A stretch of 64,000 bases of DNA from Methylobacterium segetis (GTDB lineage Bacteria; Pseudomonadota; Alphaproteobacteria; Rhizobiales; Beijerinckiaceae), in the NCBI RefSeq assembly GCF_004348265.1, contig NZ_SMNT01000004.1:1-64000 (forward strand), given 5' to 3'. Below are positions 10,715 through 19,152 of this stretch, piece by piece (the first letter of the stretch is position 1; each line of letters opens with the position of its first letter). The notes under the pieces are model-generated. The model saw only the letters and a list, made by a program, of their open reading frames with translations. It was not told the origin of the DNA and did no database searches. Position numbers and translations under genes: made by a program.

Positions 10715-10978
10715 TCAGAATTGCGGCGGCAGCAGCCTCATCGGCGAATCGGTCCGTGCCGCGCAGGAGCGCAGCATGTTGAGGCAGCGCTCGCGGTCCC
10801 GCGGGTCCCGGATGCGGGCCCAGAGGCCGAGCAGTTCCCCCGTATTCGCGTCCGCTTCGGCCGCGACGCAGGGGGGCAGGTTCATGCCCGACTCGTCGAA
10901 GAAGTCTGAGACCGGAACGCCGAGGTGCTGCGCGATCTGTCGAAGGTGACTCTCCGTCGGCGTGCTCATCGCTGTCAT
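10715..10978 (-). CDS. Small protein resembling the C-terminal half of an XRE-type regulator
   Basis: An 87-residue protein. Its first part (LRQIAQHLGVPVSDFFDESG) resembles the last helix and exit segment of phage-repressor-like XRE regulators, and its end (ELLGLWARIRDPRDRERCLNMLR) matches the helix that follows in those proteins. The DNA-reading helices that should precede are absent. It may be a regulator remnant or a small dimerising protein that modulates another regulator. AGGGGG lies a few bases before the first ATG; a second ATG three codons in is also possible. No neighbour suggests a target. Confidence 0.6.
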   Translation of the reverse strand: MTAMSTPTESHLRQIAQHLGVPVSDFFDESGMNLPPCVAAEADANTGELLGLWARIRDPRDRERCLNMLRSCAARTDSPMRLLPPQF

Positions 10979-11151
10979 CCAGCCCCCTGTCTCGTTCCCC
11001 GGCGCGCGCCGCCCCGGCCCCGCTCCGATCGGAAACCGGCCGATGACGCCGCGGGTGCCACGCGGTAGCGTCGCGTACGGTGCGGGCGCCCGGGCCTAGA
11101 GGCCGGGACGCTCCCTTGCATCCCTTCGCCCAACCGACCGATGAGGCTCCG

Positions 11152-11406
11152 ATGCCGCGCTATGCTTTCACCGTCATCATCGATACCGACGCGCCGGCGG
11201 AGCCGTATATCCGCAGCCTCGACGATGCGGATGCCGCCTGGGAGGCTGCGCGTGCGATGATCGTCGACCTGATGACGGCGAGCGCGGATCCGCGCCTCCT
11301 CTCGGCCATCATGGTCGTGACCGACGAGGCCGACGAGATTGTCTTCGAATTTCCGTTCTCGGAGGCGCTCAATCTGCCGGCGGGGGGAACCGGTCCTGTC
11401 CATTAG
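11152..11406 (+). CDS. DUF6894-like small protein
   Basis: An 84-residue protein. It has the pattern of a family common in Methylobacterium and rhizobia: MPRYxF start, a beta-strand pair, a D/A-rich helix (LDDADAAWEAARAMIVDLM), then strands ending VTDEADEIVFEFPFSEAL. The role is unknown. The ATG at 11152 fits the family start; the frame extends 24 codons upstream without similarity. Confidence 0.65.
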   Translation: MPRYAFTVIIDTDAPAEPYIRSLDDADAAWEAARAMIVDLMTASADPRLLSAIMVVTDEADEIVFEFPFSEALNLPAGGTGPVH

Positions 11407-11434
11407 TCGGCTGCGTCGGAGGCTGGAAGCGGGC

Positions 11435-11467
11435 AGAGAAAAGGCCCGACGGCGATGCCGGCGGGCC
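11435..11467 (-). terminator. Rho-independent terminator of the 28-codon unit
   Basis: On the minus strand GGCCCG(C)CGGC, an ATC loop and GCCG(T)CGGGCC form a long stem with one mismatch, followed by TTTTCT. It ends transcripts coming leftward from the small ORF at 11661. The DUF6894-like gene reads toward it from the other side, where no U-tract follows. Confidence 0.7.
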
Positions 11468-11574
11468 CTGGCAGGGTCCACGCTCACGGGTTCAAGGGGT
11501 TCCTGACGGATCCCGGCGCCGGCCCCGCGACACGTTCCGGTCGCGGCGGGCGCCGTCTTCCCTCCCGAGAGCCA

Positions 11575-11661
11575 CTATCCCTGTCGCAGATGGTCCGGCG
11601 GAGTGTCCTGCTCACCGTCAGCGGTGCGCGCCGTGCGGGAGCCAGAGGCGTGAGCTTGCAT
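11575..11661 (-). CDS. 28-codon ORF with a near-ideal ribosome binding site
   Basis: Encodes MQAHASGSRTARTADGEQD and nine more residues, ending HLRQG. It is hydrophilic, with no membrane segment and no known family. TAAGGAGGT (11668-11676) sits six bases before the ATG, one of the best ribosome sites in the window. A plausible promoter lies upstream and a terminator downstream, so it would be a separate transcript of about 300 bases. It may be a peptide gene, or an RNA regulator carrying a translated leader. The coding call rests on the ribosome site and not on similarity. Confidence 0.5.
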   Translation of the reverse strand: MQAHASGSRTARTADGEQDTPPDHLRQG

Positions 11662-11739
11662 GGGCAACCTCCTTACATCTGCGAGTGAGCGGCGGTTCCC
11701 GGCAATTCCTGGGAGGAGCGGACCCGTCGCGCAAGGTCG

Positions 11740-11769
11740 ATGGTAGGCCGGGCGTGCGGAAGCTGACAA
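11740..11769 (-). promoter_or_regulatory. Candidate sigma-70 promoter of the 28-codon unit
   Basis: On the minus strand TTGTCA, 18 bases, TACCAT. This gives 5 of 6 and 4 of 6 matches to the standard boxes. Transcription would start near 11732, about 70 bases before the ATG at 11661. Confidence 0.45.
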
Positions 11770-11917
11770 GACCTTCTGAAGCTCGGCAGAAGTCTTTTTC
11801 TCACCGGCAAAGGACGGGTTCGAGACATGCGGACGGGCGCCCCGCCGCGCGGGCGCGCCCTGGCCTCACAAGGGGTTCAGGACCTCGCGAGACGGCCGAA
11901 CGGCCGCCGCGAGCGGG

Positions 11918-12100
11918 TCAGGAGATCATGTCGAGCCTGGCCGTCTCGACCCCGCCGGAGCGAATCGAGTCGGGCAGTGCCGAATAGTCGCGATAGCCGG
12001 CCTCGCGGGCCATCGCGTCGAGGGCGGTCTGCTCGTCGTCGGCCGATCCCGTCCACAGGATCGCGCCGCTGGTCTTCTGTCGGATCTGGAAGATGCTCAT
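11918..12100 (-). CDS. Small hypothetical protein (60 residues)
   Basis: A 60-residue soluble protein beginning MSIFQIRQKTSGAILWTGSA and continuing with a regular acidic helix (DDEQTALDAMAREAGYRDYSALPD). GAGG lies about six bases before the ATG at 12100. Amino-acid composition is balanced, unlike shadow frames here, which are rich in Arg and Ala. No family was recognised. It is the first gene on the minus strand opposite the RND efflux operon, with a 250-base divergent gap. Confidence 0.65.
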   Translation of the reverse strand: MSIFQIRQKTSGAILWTGSADDEQTALDAMAREAGYRDYSALPDSIRSGGVETARLDMIS

Positions 12101-12350
12101 CGAGCGCCTCGTGCGTCCCGGCCGGCACGGCCTGGATGTTGACGAAGTGGTAACGAGTTTCGGCGTCTCTGGTTGCTTCGGACGGCGATCCGTGCCGCGC
12201 GCACGTGACGCCACACCGGCTCGAATCCTCGCCGGATGGTCGTGTATGATACGCGCCATCAAAACGCCGGCCTGAGCGGCGACAGACCGGCCGCGGCCCC
12301 GCATGCGGTGCCGAACGATTGATTCCGCCGTACCTGCACTGGGTGGTTCG

Positions 12351-13571
12351 ATGCCCGCGCCGCGCCTTTTCCGGGTCCTTGCCCTGCTGGCTTCGACCCT
12401 CCCGCCGCTCGCCGCCGCACCGGCGCGAGCCGCGGACACGGCCGCCGTGCCGACCGCCGAGGCGCTGGCGCCCGCCGTCACCGTCGTGCCCGCCGAGAAC
12501 CGCGAGATCGTCGAGCGGGCGATCGTCACCGGGACCCTGGTGCCGCGCGACGAGATCCTGGTCTCGCCCGAGATCGAGGGGCACCGCATCACCGAACTCC
12601 TCGTCGAGGAGGGTGACAGGGTTGCGAAGGGTCAGGTGCTGGCCCGCCTCTCCCGCGAGATGATCGAGACGCAGGAGGCCGCCAACCTCGCCGCCATCGC
12701 CCGGGCCGAGGCCGCGATCGTGCAGGCCCGCAGCCAGATCGTGCAGGCCGAGGCCGCTCAGACCGAGGCGCGCCAGGCCCTGGAGCGGGCGCAGACGCTG
12801 ATCCGGACCGGCAACGCCACCGCCGTCACCGTGGAGCAGCGCGTCTCCACCGCCCAGGGCGCCGAGGGCAAGCTCGCGGCGGCCCGCGGCGGCCTGCAGG
12901 CGGCGGAGGCCGACCTCGCCACTGCCAGGGCGCAGGCCGCCGAGATCGCGCTCCGGCGCGCCCGCACCGAGATCCGGGCGCCGGAGGCCGGGATCGTGAA
13001 CCGCCGCACCGCCCGCATCGGCGCCACCGCGACGGCGGTCGGCGAGCCCCTGTTCCGCCTGATCGCCCGCGGCGAGATCGAGCTCGAAGGCGAGGTGCCC
13101 GAGACCGTGATGCCGCGCCTGCATGTCGGCGACGCCGCCGCCCTCGACCTCGACGAGGGCCGGAAGCTTGCGGGCCGCGTCCGCCGGGTCTACCCGGAAG
13201 TCGACCGGATGACCCGCCTCGGCAAGGTCCGGATCTCGCTCAAGGACGACCCGGCCCTGCGCATCGGCGCCTTCGCCCGCGGCACCGTCGATGTGGCGCG
13301 GCGGCGCGGCGTCTCCGTGCCGGTCTCCAGCCTGCTCTTCGCGACCGACGGGGGCGCCAGCGTTCTCGTCGTGCGGGACGGGCGCGTCGAGGCGCGGCCG
13401 GTCACGACCGGCCTCTCGGCCGAGGGCTTCACCGAGGTGCGCGGCGCGATCGCGGCGGGCGAGACGGTGGTGGCCCGCGCGGGCAGCTTCCTGCGCGACG
13501 GCGACCGGGTGCGCGCGGTCGCTCCGGAGGGGATGAAACCCCTCGCGGCGGCCGACGCCGCGCCCCGCTGA
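12351..13571 (+). CDS. RND efflux periplasmic adaptor (MFP/HlyD family)
   Basis: A 406-residue membrane fusion protein. Residues 1-28 form a signal peptide (core LFRVLALLASTLPPLAA, ending ARA). The order is then beta-barrel strand, biotinyl-lipoyl half (EILVSPEIEGHRITELLVEEGDRV near 60-85), a long alpha-hairpin (about 105-175), the second lipoyl half (AGIVNRRTARIGATATAVGEPLF), and the barrel and membrane-proximal domains. It links an inner-membrane RND pump to an outer-membrane channel. The RND pump gene starts 15 bases downstream, so the two form an operon. No outer-membrane factor gene is adjacent. Confidence 0.92.
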   Translation: MPAPRLFRVLALLASTLPPLAAAPARAADTAAVPTAEALAPAVTVVPAENREIVERAIVTGTLVPRDEILVSPEIEGHRITELLVEEGDRVAKGQVLARLSREMIETQEAANLAAIARAEAAIVQARSQIVQAEAAQTEARQALERAQTLIRTGNATAVTVEQRVSTAQGAEGKLAAARGGLQAAEADLATARAQAAEIALRRARTEIRAPEAGIVNRRTARIGATATAVGEPLFRLIARGEIELEGEVPETVMPRLHVGDAAALDLDEGRKLAGRVRRVYPEVDRMTRLGKVRISLKDDPALRIGAFARGTVDVARRRGVSVPVSSLLFATDGGASVLVVRDGRVEARPVTTGLSAEGFTEVRGAIAAGETVVARAGSFLRDGDRVRAVAPEGMKPLAAADAAPR

Positions 13572-13586
13572 ACGATCGGACGCGCC

Positions 13587-16500
13587 ATGCGCCTCAACAT
13601 CTCAGCCTGGGCGATCCGCAAGCCGCTGCCCTCGATCGTGCTGTTCATCGTGCTCGGCGTGCTCGGGCTCGTGAGCTTCCGCAGCCTGCCGATCACGCGG
13701 TTCCCGAACATCGACATCCCGATCGTCTCGGTGACGGTGACGCAGGCGGGCGCCGCGCCCTCCGAGCTTCAGACCCAGGTCACGAAGTGGGTCGAGGATT
13801 CGATCGCGGGGGTGAAGGGCGTCAAGCACATCCTCTCCACCATCACCGAGGGCTCCTCGGTCACGACGGTCGAGTTCCGGCTTGAGGTGAACACCGACCG
13901 CGCCGTCAACGACGTGAAGGACGCGATCTCCAAGATCCGCGTGAACCTGCCGCGCACCATCGACGAGCCGATCATCAACCGGGTCGAGATCGCCGGGCTC
14001 CCGATCATGATCTACGGCGCCTCGGCTCCCGCCATGACGCCCGAGGATTTGTCGTGGTTCGTCGATGACGTCGTGGCCCGCCAGATCCAGGGCGTGAAGG
14101 GCGTCGGCGGCGTCGAGCGGCTCGGCGGCGTCGCCCGCGAGGTGCGGGTCACCCTGAAGCCCGACCGCCTGCTCGCGCTCGGCATCACGGCCGCGGACGT
14201 GAACCGGCAATTGCGCCTGACCTCCGCCGACATGGCGGGCGGGCGCGGCGAGGTCGGCGGCCAGGAGCAGTCGATCCGCACGCTCGCCGCCTCGGCGAGC
14301 CTCGACACGCTGGCCGCCACGACGATCATCGTGCCGGGCAACCGCAAGGTCCGGCTGGATGAGCTCGCCACCCTGATCGACGGGGCGGAAGAGCCGCGCA
14401 CCTTCGCCCGCTTCAACGGCGAGCCCGTGGTCGGTTTCGCGATCTCGCGGGCGAACGGGGCGAGCGACGCGGACGTCTCGGAGGCGGTCGCGCGCAGGAT
14501 CGGCGACCTGCACAAGGCCCATCCCGGCGTGCGCTTCGACCTGATCGACACCTCTGTCACCAACACGATCGGCAATTACCACTCGGCCATGATGGGGCTG
14601 ATCGAGGGCGCGGCGCTCGCGGTCGTCGTCGTCTTCCTGTTCCTGCGCGACTGGCGCGCCACGGTGATCGCCTCGATCGCCCTGCCGCTCTCGGTGCTTC
14701 CGACCTTCTGGGTGATGAGCGCACTTGGCTTCTCGCTCAACGCCGTGAGCCTTCTGGCGATCACGCTGGTCACCGGCATCCTCGTCGACGACGCCATCGT
14801 CGAGATCGAGAACATCGTCCGCCACATCCGCATGGGCAAATCGCCCTACCGGGCGGCGCTGGAGGCCGCCGACGAGATCGGCCTGGCGGTGATCGCGATC
14901 ACCGCGACGATCATCGCGATCTTCGCACCCGTCTCCTTCATGGGCGGCATCGCCGGCCAGTACTTCAAGCAGTTCGGCCTCACCATCGCGGCCGCCGTGT
15001 TCATGTCGCTCCTCGTCGCGCGCCTGATCACGCCGCTGCTCGCCGCCTACTTCCTGCGCGATCACGGCCATCCCGAGGAGCGGGACGGGCTCGTGATGCG
15101 CGCCTATACCCGCGCCGTCGCGTGGTCGGTGCGCCACAAGTACATCACGCTGGTGGCGGGCCTCGGGTGCTTTGCCGCCTCCATCATGTCCACGGGTCTG
15201 CTCCCCGCCGGCTTCATCCCGGCCGAGGACGCCGCCCGGACCCTCTTCGTCGTGGAATTGCCTCCGGGCGCGCGGCTTTCCGACACCAGCCGGGTCACCG
15301 ACAAGCTCGTCGAGCGGATCCGGGCGCTGCCCGAGGTCCGCAGCGTGTTCGTCGACGGCGGCCGCCAGCTGCCGGGCAAGAAGGAGGTTCGGCTCGCGAG
15401 CCTGACCATCAACCTGACACCGAAGAACGAGCGCCACCTCACGCAGAAGCAGGTCGACGTCGTCATCGGCGACATCCTCCGCCAGGAGCCCGACATCCGC
15501 TTCTGGGCTCTGCGGGAAGGCGGCCAGCGCGACCTCGCCCTCATCATCGCGGGCTCCGACAAGGCGGCGGTGGCCGACGTCGCCGCGCGCCTCCAGCGCG
15601 AGGCGGCCGGCGTGCCCCACCTCGTCAACGTGGTCTCCACCGCCCCGCTCGACCGCACCGAGATCCGCATCCGCCCGAAGCCGGGCGTGGCGGCCGATCT
15701 CGGCGTCTCGACGGACCTGATCGCCGAGACGGTGCGCGTCGGCACGATCGGCGACATCGGCGCGAACCTCGCCAAGTTTAACGCCAAGGACCGGCAGGTG
15801 CCGATCCGCGTGCAGCTCCCCGAGCGCCTGCGCGGCGATCTCGCCGAGCTCGCGACCCTGAAGGTCCCCGTGAAGGGCGGGGCCGCCGTGCCGCTCTCGA
15901 CGGTGGCCGACCTCAGCCTCGGACAGGGCCCGACCGCGATCGACCGCTACGACCGGGCGGTGCGCGTGGCTCTGGAGGCCGACATGCGTGGCTCCGATGC
16001 CCTGGGTTCGCTCATCGAGAACGTGATGAACCTGCCGGCCGCCCGGGACCTGCCGCCCGGCGTCACTATCAGCCAGACGGGCGATGCCGAGATCATGGCC
16101 GAGGTGTTCGGCGGCTTCGCCATGGCGATGGGTGCGGGCATCATGATGGTGTTCGGCGTGCTGATCCTGCTCTTCGGCAGCTTCTTCCAGCCCGTGACCA
16201 TTCTGTTCTCGCTGCCGCTCTCGATCGGCGGCGCGATCCTGGCGCTCCTCGTCTGCCACAAGCCGATCTCGATGCCGGTGGTGATCGGCATCCTCATGCT
16301 GATGGGGGTCGTGACGAAGAACGCGATCATGCTCGTCGATTTCGCCGTCGAGGAGATGGCCCGCGGCGTCGACCGGGCCACAGCCATCGTCGATGCGGGC
16401 CGCAAGCGCGCGCGGCCGATCGTGATGACGACGATCGCCATGGCCGCCGGCATGGTGCCGTCCGCGATGGCCTTCGGCATCGGCGGCGAGTTCCGGGCGC

Positions 16501-16727
16501 CGATGGCGATCGCGGTGATCGGCGGCCTGATCGTCTCGACGGGGCTCTCGCTGATCTTCGTGCCCGCCTTCTTCGTGCTGATGGACGACCTCTCGCGGCT
16601 GTTCGCGCGCCTCTTCGGGCGCTTCGTCGGCGAGCGGGACGACCCGGAGGATGCAGCCGCCTACGAGGCACCGGGCTTTGCCGCCAACGATCCCCGCCTT
16701 TATCCGCCGCGGGTCGCCGCCGAGTAG
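13587..16727 (+). CDS. RND efflux transporter, HAE1 family inner-membrane pump
   Basis: A 1046-residue pump of normal family length with 12 predicted membrane helices and two large periplasmic loops. The first loop follows TM1 (LPSIVLFIVLGVLGLVSF). The proton-relay motif GILVDDAIVEIENI in TM4 has both aspartates. The second half repeats the fold, with GVVTKNAIMLVDF near residue 910. It exports hydrophobic compounds using the proton gradient, in complex with the adaptor encoded just upstream. Sequence resembles the MexF/AcrB branch, but the substrate cannot be told. It must borrow an outer-membrane channel encoded elsewhere. Confidence 0.95.
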   Translation: MRLNISAWAIRKPLPSIVLFIVLGVLGLVSFRSLPITRFPNIDIPIVSVTVTQAGAAPSELQTQVTKWVEDSIAGVKGVKHILSTITEGSSVTTVEFRLEVNTDRAVNDVKDAISKIRVNLPRTIDEPIINRVEIAGLPIMIYGASAPAMTPEDLSWFVDDVVARQIQGVKGVGGVERLGGVAREVRVTLKPDRLLALGITAADVNRQLRLTSADMAGGRGEVGGQEQSIRTLAASASLDTLAATTIIVPGNRKVRLDELATLIDGAEEPRTFARFNGEPVVGFAISRANGASDADVSEAVARRIGDLHKAHPGVRFDLIDTSVTNTIGNYHSAMMGLIEGAALAVVVVFLFLRDWRATVIASIALPLSVLPTFWVMSALGFSLNAVSLLAITLVTGILVDDAIVEIENIVRHIRMGKSPYRAALEAADEIGLAVIAITATIIAIFAPVSFMGGIAGQYFKQFGLTIAAAVFMSLLVARLITPLLAAYFLRDHGHPEERDGLVMRAYTRAVAWSVRHKYITLVAGLGCFAASIMSTGLLPAGFIPAEDAARTLFVVELPPGARLSDTSRVTDKLVERIRALPEVRSVFVDGGRQLPGKKEVRLASLTINLTPKNERHLTQKQVDVVIGDILRQEPDIRFWALREGGQRDLALIIAGSDKAAVADVAARLQREAAGVPHLVNVVSTAPLDRTEIRIRPKPGVAADLGVSTDLIAETVRVGTIGDIGANLAKFNAKDRQVPIRVQLPERLRGDLAELATLKVPVKGGAAVPLSTVADLSLGQGPTAIDRYDRAVRVALEADMRGSDALGSLIENVMNLPAARDLPPGVTISQTGDAEIMAEVFGGFAMAMGAGIMMVFGVLILLFGSFFQPVTILFSLPLSIGGAILALLVCHKPISMPVVIGILMLMGVVTKNAIMLVDFAVEEMARGVDRATAIVDAGRKRARPIVMTTIAMAAGMVPSAMAFGIGGEFRAPMAIAVIGGLIVSTGLSLIFVPAFFVLMDDLSRLFARLFGRFVGERDDPEDAAAYEAPGFAANDPRLYPPRVAAE

Positions 16728-16802
16728 CGGCCGGACTGAACCGGGACCGCCCTCCCGTCGTTGCCGGACCGATCCTTTGGTTGTGTTCGGAGAGGGCAAG
16801 TC

Positions 16803-17315
16803 ATGGCTGACGCGAAGAGTCTGGTGGATGCGATCGTGCGCTCGCGCCGAGGTGGGCTCGCGGCGGGGGCGGCGCTCGGCGGCCTCGCCTTCGTCGCCGG
16901 CCTCGCCTACCGGGCCGTCCGCGGCGAGGCCGCGCCGGCGGAAACGGCGGCGCCCTTCGCCGACGTGAACGAAGACGAGGCTCGCCTGATGCTGCGGGCG
17001 ATGGTGGCGGCCACCGTCGCCGACGGCATGGTCGATGCGGACGAGCGCCGCCGGCTCAACGCGGCGGTCGAGGCGGCGGGCGTCGCTCCGGATGGCCGCG
17101 CCTGGCTCGACAAGGAACTCGCCGACCCGGCCGATATCGACGAGATCGCCGACGGGGTGAACGATCCCGACGCGGCGGCCCGCATCTACACCGCCGCACG
17201 CCTCGCCATCGCGGCGGACACGCTGCAGGAGCGCCAGTTCCTGAAGATGCTGGCCGAGGCCCTCGACGTGGAGGAGGAGGCCGCGGGCCGGGTCGACCGG
17301 GAGCTTGCCGGATGA
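16803..17315 (+). CDS. TerB-like / DUF533 family protein
   Basis: A 170-residue protein. A short Gly/Ala-rich hydrophobic stretch (GGLAAGAALGGLAFVAGLAY, about 18-37) could be one membrane anchor. It is followed by an all-helical TerB-like domain of about 120 residues: EDEARLMLRAMVAATVADG, MVDADERRRLNAAVE, and LQERQFLKMLAEALDVEEE. This is the architecture of YebE/DUF533 proteins, of unknown function but often envelope-stress linked. AGAGGGCAAGTC before the ATG at 16803 supports this start over one 14 codons upstream. Confidence 0.8.
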   Translation: MADAKSLVDAIVRSRRGGLAAGAALGGLAFVAGLAYRAVRGEAAPAETAAPFADVNEDEARLMLRAMVAATVADGMVDADERRRLNAAVEAAGVAPDGRAWLDKELADPADIDEIADGVNDPDAAARIYTAARLAIAADTLQERQFLKMLAEALDVEEEAAGRVDRELAG

Positions 17316-17350
17316 GGTGACGGGCGCCCGCTCGGGAAACGCCGCATCCT

Positions 17351-18532
17351 TCAGCCGCCGGCACGCTCGGACAGGAACGTCCCCATCCGGTCCAGCGCGC
17401 GCAGGATGTTCTCGGACGAGTTCGCGTAGGAGAGCCGGATGTAGCCCTCCCCGTGGACGCCGAAATCAGGACCGCCGATCGTGGCGACCCCCGCCTCCTC
17501 GAGAAGCGCCGAGGCGAGCTTCTTCGCCTTCCAGCCCGTCTTCCCGACATTCGGGAAGGCGTAGAAGGCTCCCTTCGGCGTGATGCAGGAGACGTTGGGC
17601 AGGGCGTTCAGCCCCTCGACCACCAGGGCCCGGCGCCGGTCGAACTCCGCGACCATCTCGGCCACGCAATCCTGCGAACCGTCGAGGGCCGCGACGCCCG
17701 CCCATTGCGTCGCCGCGTTCACGCAGGAATGGGCGTTCACGGCAAGCTTGCGGGCCGCATCGTAGAGGGGCTTCGGCCAGACCGACCAGCCGAGCCGCCA
17801 GCCCGTCATCGCGTAGGTCTTCGAGGCGCCATCGAGATAGATCAGGCGCTCGCGGATCTCGGGGTAGCGCAGCAGCGAGTGATGCGCCTCCCCGTCATAC
17901 GTCATGGTGCCGTAGATCTCGTCCGAGAGGATCGCCAGGTCCGGATGGGCGGCAAGCCCCGCCACAAGCGCGTCGATCTCCGCCTTCGGCGTGACGCCGC
18001 CGGTCGGGTTGGCGGGCGAGTTGAGGATCAGAAGACGGGTGCGCTCCGTGACGAGGGAGAGCGTCTCCTCCGCCGAGAAGGCGAAGCCGTTCGCCTCGCG
18101 GATCGGCACGGGCACGGGCGTCGCGCCGGTGAACTCGATCATCGAGCGATAGATCGGGAATCCGGGGTCCGGGTAGAGAATCTCGGCGCCGGGCTCGCCG
18201 AACATCAGGATCGCCATGAACATGGTGACCTTGCCGCCGGGCACGATCATCACGCTGTCGGGCGAGACCTCGACGCCGTGGCGCCGATGCAGATCACGGG
18301 AGACGGCCTCCCGCAGAGGCAGGATGCCGACGGCCGGCGTGTAGCCGTGATGCCCGTCGCGCAGAGCCTTGATGCCGGCCTCCACGATGTGGGCCGGTGT
18401 CGGCATGTCGGGCTGGCCGATGCCGAGATTGACGATGTCGCGCCCCTCGGCGGCGAGCTGGCCCGCACGGGCGAGGACCGCGAAGGCGTTCTCCTCACCG
18501 ATGCGTCCGAAAGACGGAACGATCGTGACCAT
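17351..18532 (-). CDS. Pyridoxal-phosphate aminotransferase, class I (aspartate-aminotransferase-like)
   Basis: A 393-residue fold type I aminotransferase. PLP ligands are seen at N175 (NSPANPTGG), D204 and Y207 (LSDEIYG), and the Schiff-base lysine K238 in GASKTYAMTGWRLGW. The C-terminal arginine motif (YIRLSYANS) binds the substrate carboxylate. It moves amino groups between amino acids and 2-oxo acids. Aspartate or an aromatic/alanine substrate is likely, but cannot be fixed from sequence. The ATG at 18532 is preceded by GGGAGG; an in-frame ATG lies 19 codons upstream. Confidence 0.88.
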   Translation of the reverse strand: MVTIVPSFGRIGEENAFAVLARAGQLAAEGRDIVNLGIGQPDMPTPAHIVEAGIKALRDGHHGYTPAVGILPLREAVSRDLHRRHGVEVSPDSVMIVPGGKVTMFMAILMFGEPGAEILYPDPGFPIYRSMIEFTGATPVPVPIREANGFAFSAEETLSLVTERTRLLILNSPANPTGGVTPKAEIDALVAGLAAHPDLAILSDEIYGTMTYDGEAHHSLLRYPEIRERLIYLDGASKTYAMTGWRLGWSVWPKPLYDAARKLAVNAHSCVNAATQWAGVAALDGSQDCVAEMVAEFDRRRALVVEGLNALPNVSCITPKGAFYAFPNVGKTGWKAKKLASALLEEAGVATIGGPDFGVHGEGYIRLSYANSSENILRALDRMGTFLSERAGG

Positions 18533-18609
18533 GGAGGCGCCTCCCGTCGATGTCGTCTCAGGCCGGACGACGATCGCCGTCCGGGCCATTCAAGATTCGT
18601 GCGCGCTCG

Positions 18610-18804
18610 TCAGCTGTTGGAGCGGTCGGCGAGCCGGCTCGCCGCGAACGAGAGCGCCGCGCCGATGATGCCGAGGATCACGAAGGTCTTGATCGAGGCG
18701 TAGATCAGCGCCGGCTCGATGCCCGTGTCGGTGTAGAGCACGAGGCCGATGGCCGCGATCGGCAGCAGCACGAGAATGAAGAGCGGCGTCAGGGGGCTGT
18801 TCAT
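18610..18804 (-). CDS. Small inner-membrane protein with two helices
   Basis: A 64-residue hydrophobic protein with two predicted membrane helices: PLFILVLLPIAAIGLVLY (about 7-24) and FVILGIIGAALSFAAS (about 41-56), joined by a short loop. No family was recognised. It follows no obvious partner and lies between the aminotransferase and the Trm112-like gene, all on the minus strand. Confidence 0.6.
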   Translation of the reverse strand: MNSPLTPLFILVLLPIAAIGLVLYTDTGIEPALIYASIKTFVILGIIGAALSFAASRLADRSNS

Positions 18805-18923
18805 CGGTCACTCACGTCTTAAGGAGCCGCGGCGTCCTTACGAGGAAAAGGCGACCGTGCATAGCACCGCCAAGCCGCGGATGGACACCCCCGGCGAAGA
18901 ATCCGGTCGCCGCCCCCGAGGGC

Positions 18924-19130
18924 TCACTCGGTAAGGGGCCGCGCTTCCTCCGGCAGCATGATCGGGATGCCGTCGCGGATCGGGTAGGCGAGCTTGGCCG
19001 AGCGGCTGATCAGCTCCTGGCGGGCGCTGTCGTATTCGAGGGTGCCCTTGGTCAGCGGGCAGACCAGGATCTCGAGGAGCTTCGGGTCGACCCGGGTTGC
19101 CTCGACGGGGGGTGAGAAATCGTCGGCCAT
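18924..19130 (-). CDS. Trm112 / YcaR family protein
   Basis: A 68-residue member of the Trm112/YcaR family. It carries the typical [25 protein letters not shown] core, then [17 protein letters not shown]. As in most alphaproteobacterial members, only one of the zinc-site cysteines remains (C in LVCPLTKG). Family members act as small partners of methyltransferases or lipid-A enzymes; the partner here is unknown. It lies directly downstream of the Lon-N gene, probably in one operon. Confidence 0.85.
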   Translation of the reverse strand: MADDFSPPVEATRVDPKLLEILVCPLTKGTLEYDSARQELISRSAKLAYPIRDGIPIMLPEEARPLTE

Positions 19131-19152
19131 GAATGCGTGCCTCGCCAAAAGC

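Noticed and set aside
11455-11688. 77-codon plus-strand ORF
   Set aside because: No ribosome site, and its composition is Arg/Gly/Pro-rich. It runs antisense to the 28-codon unit.
11877-13124. 415-codon minus-strand frame over the efflux adaptor
   Set aside because: Antisense of the adaptor; the only real minus-strand gene here is the short one at 11918-12100 in a different frame.
13602-16799. 1065-codon open frame on the minus strand across the RND pump
   Set aside because: It lies antisense to a well-supported RND pump. The translation is dominated by Arg, Asp, Gly and His, typical of the mirror frame of a GC-rich gene, with no domain or ribosome site.
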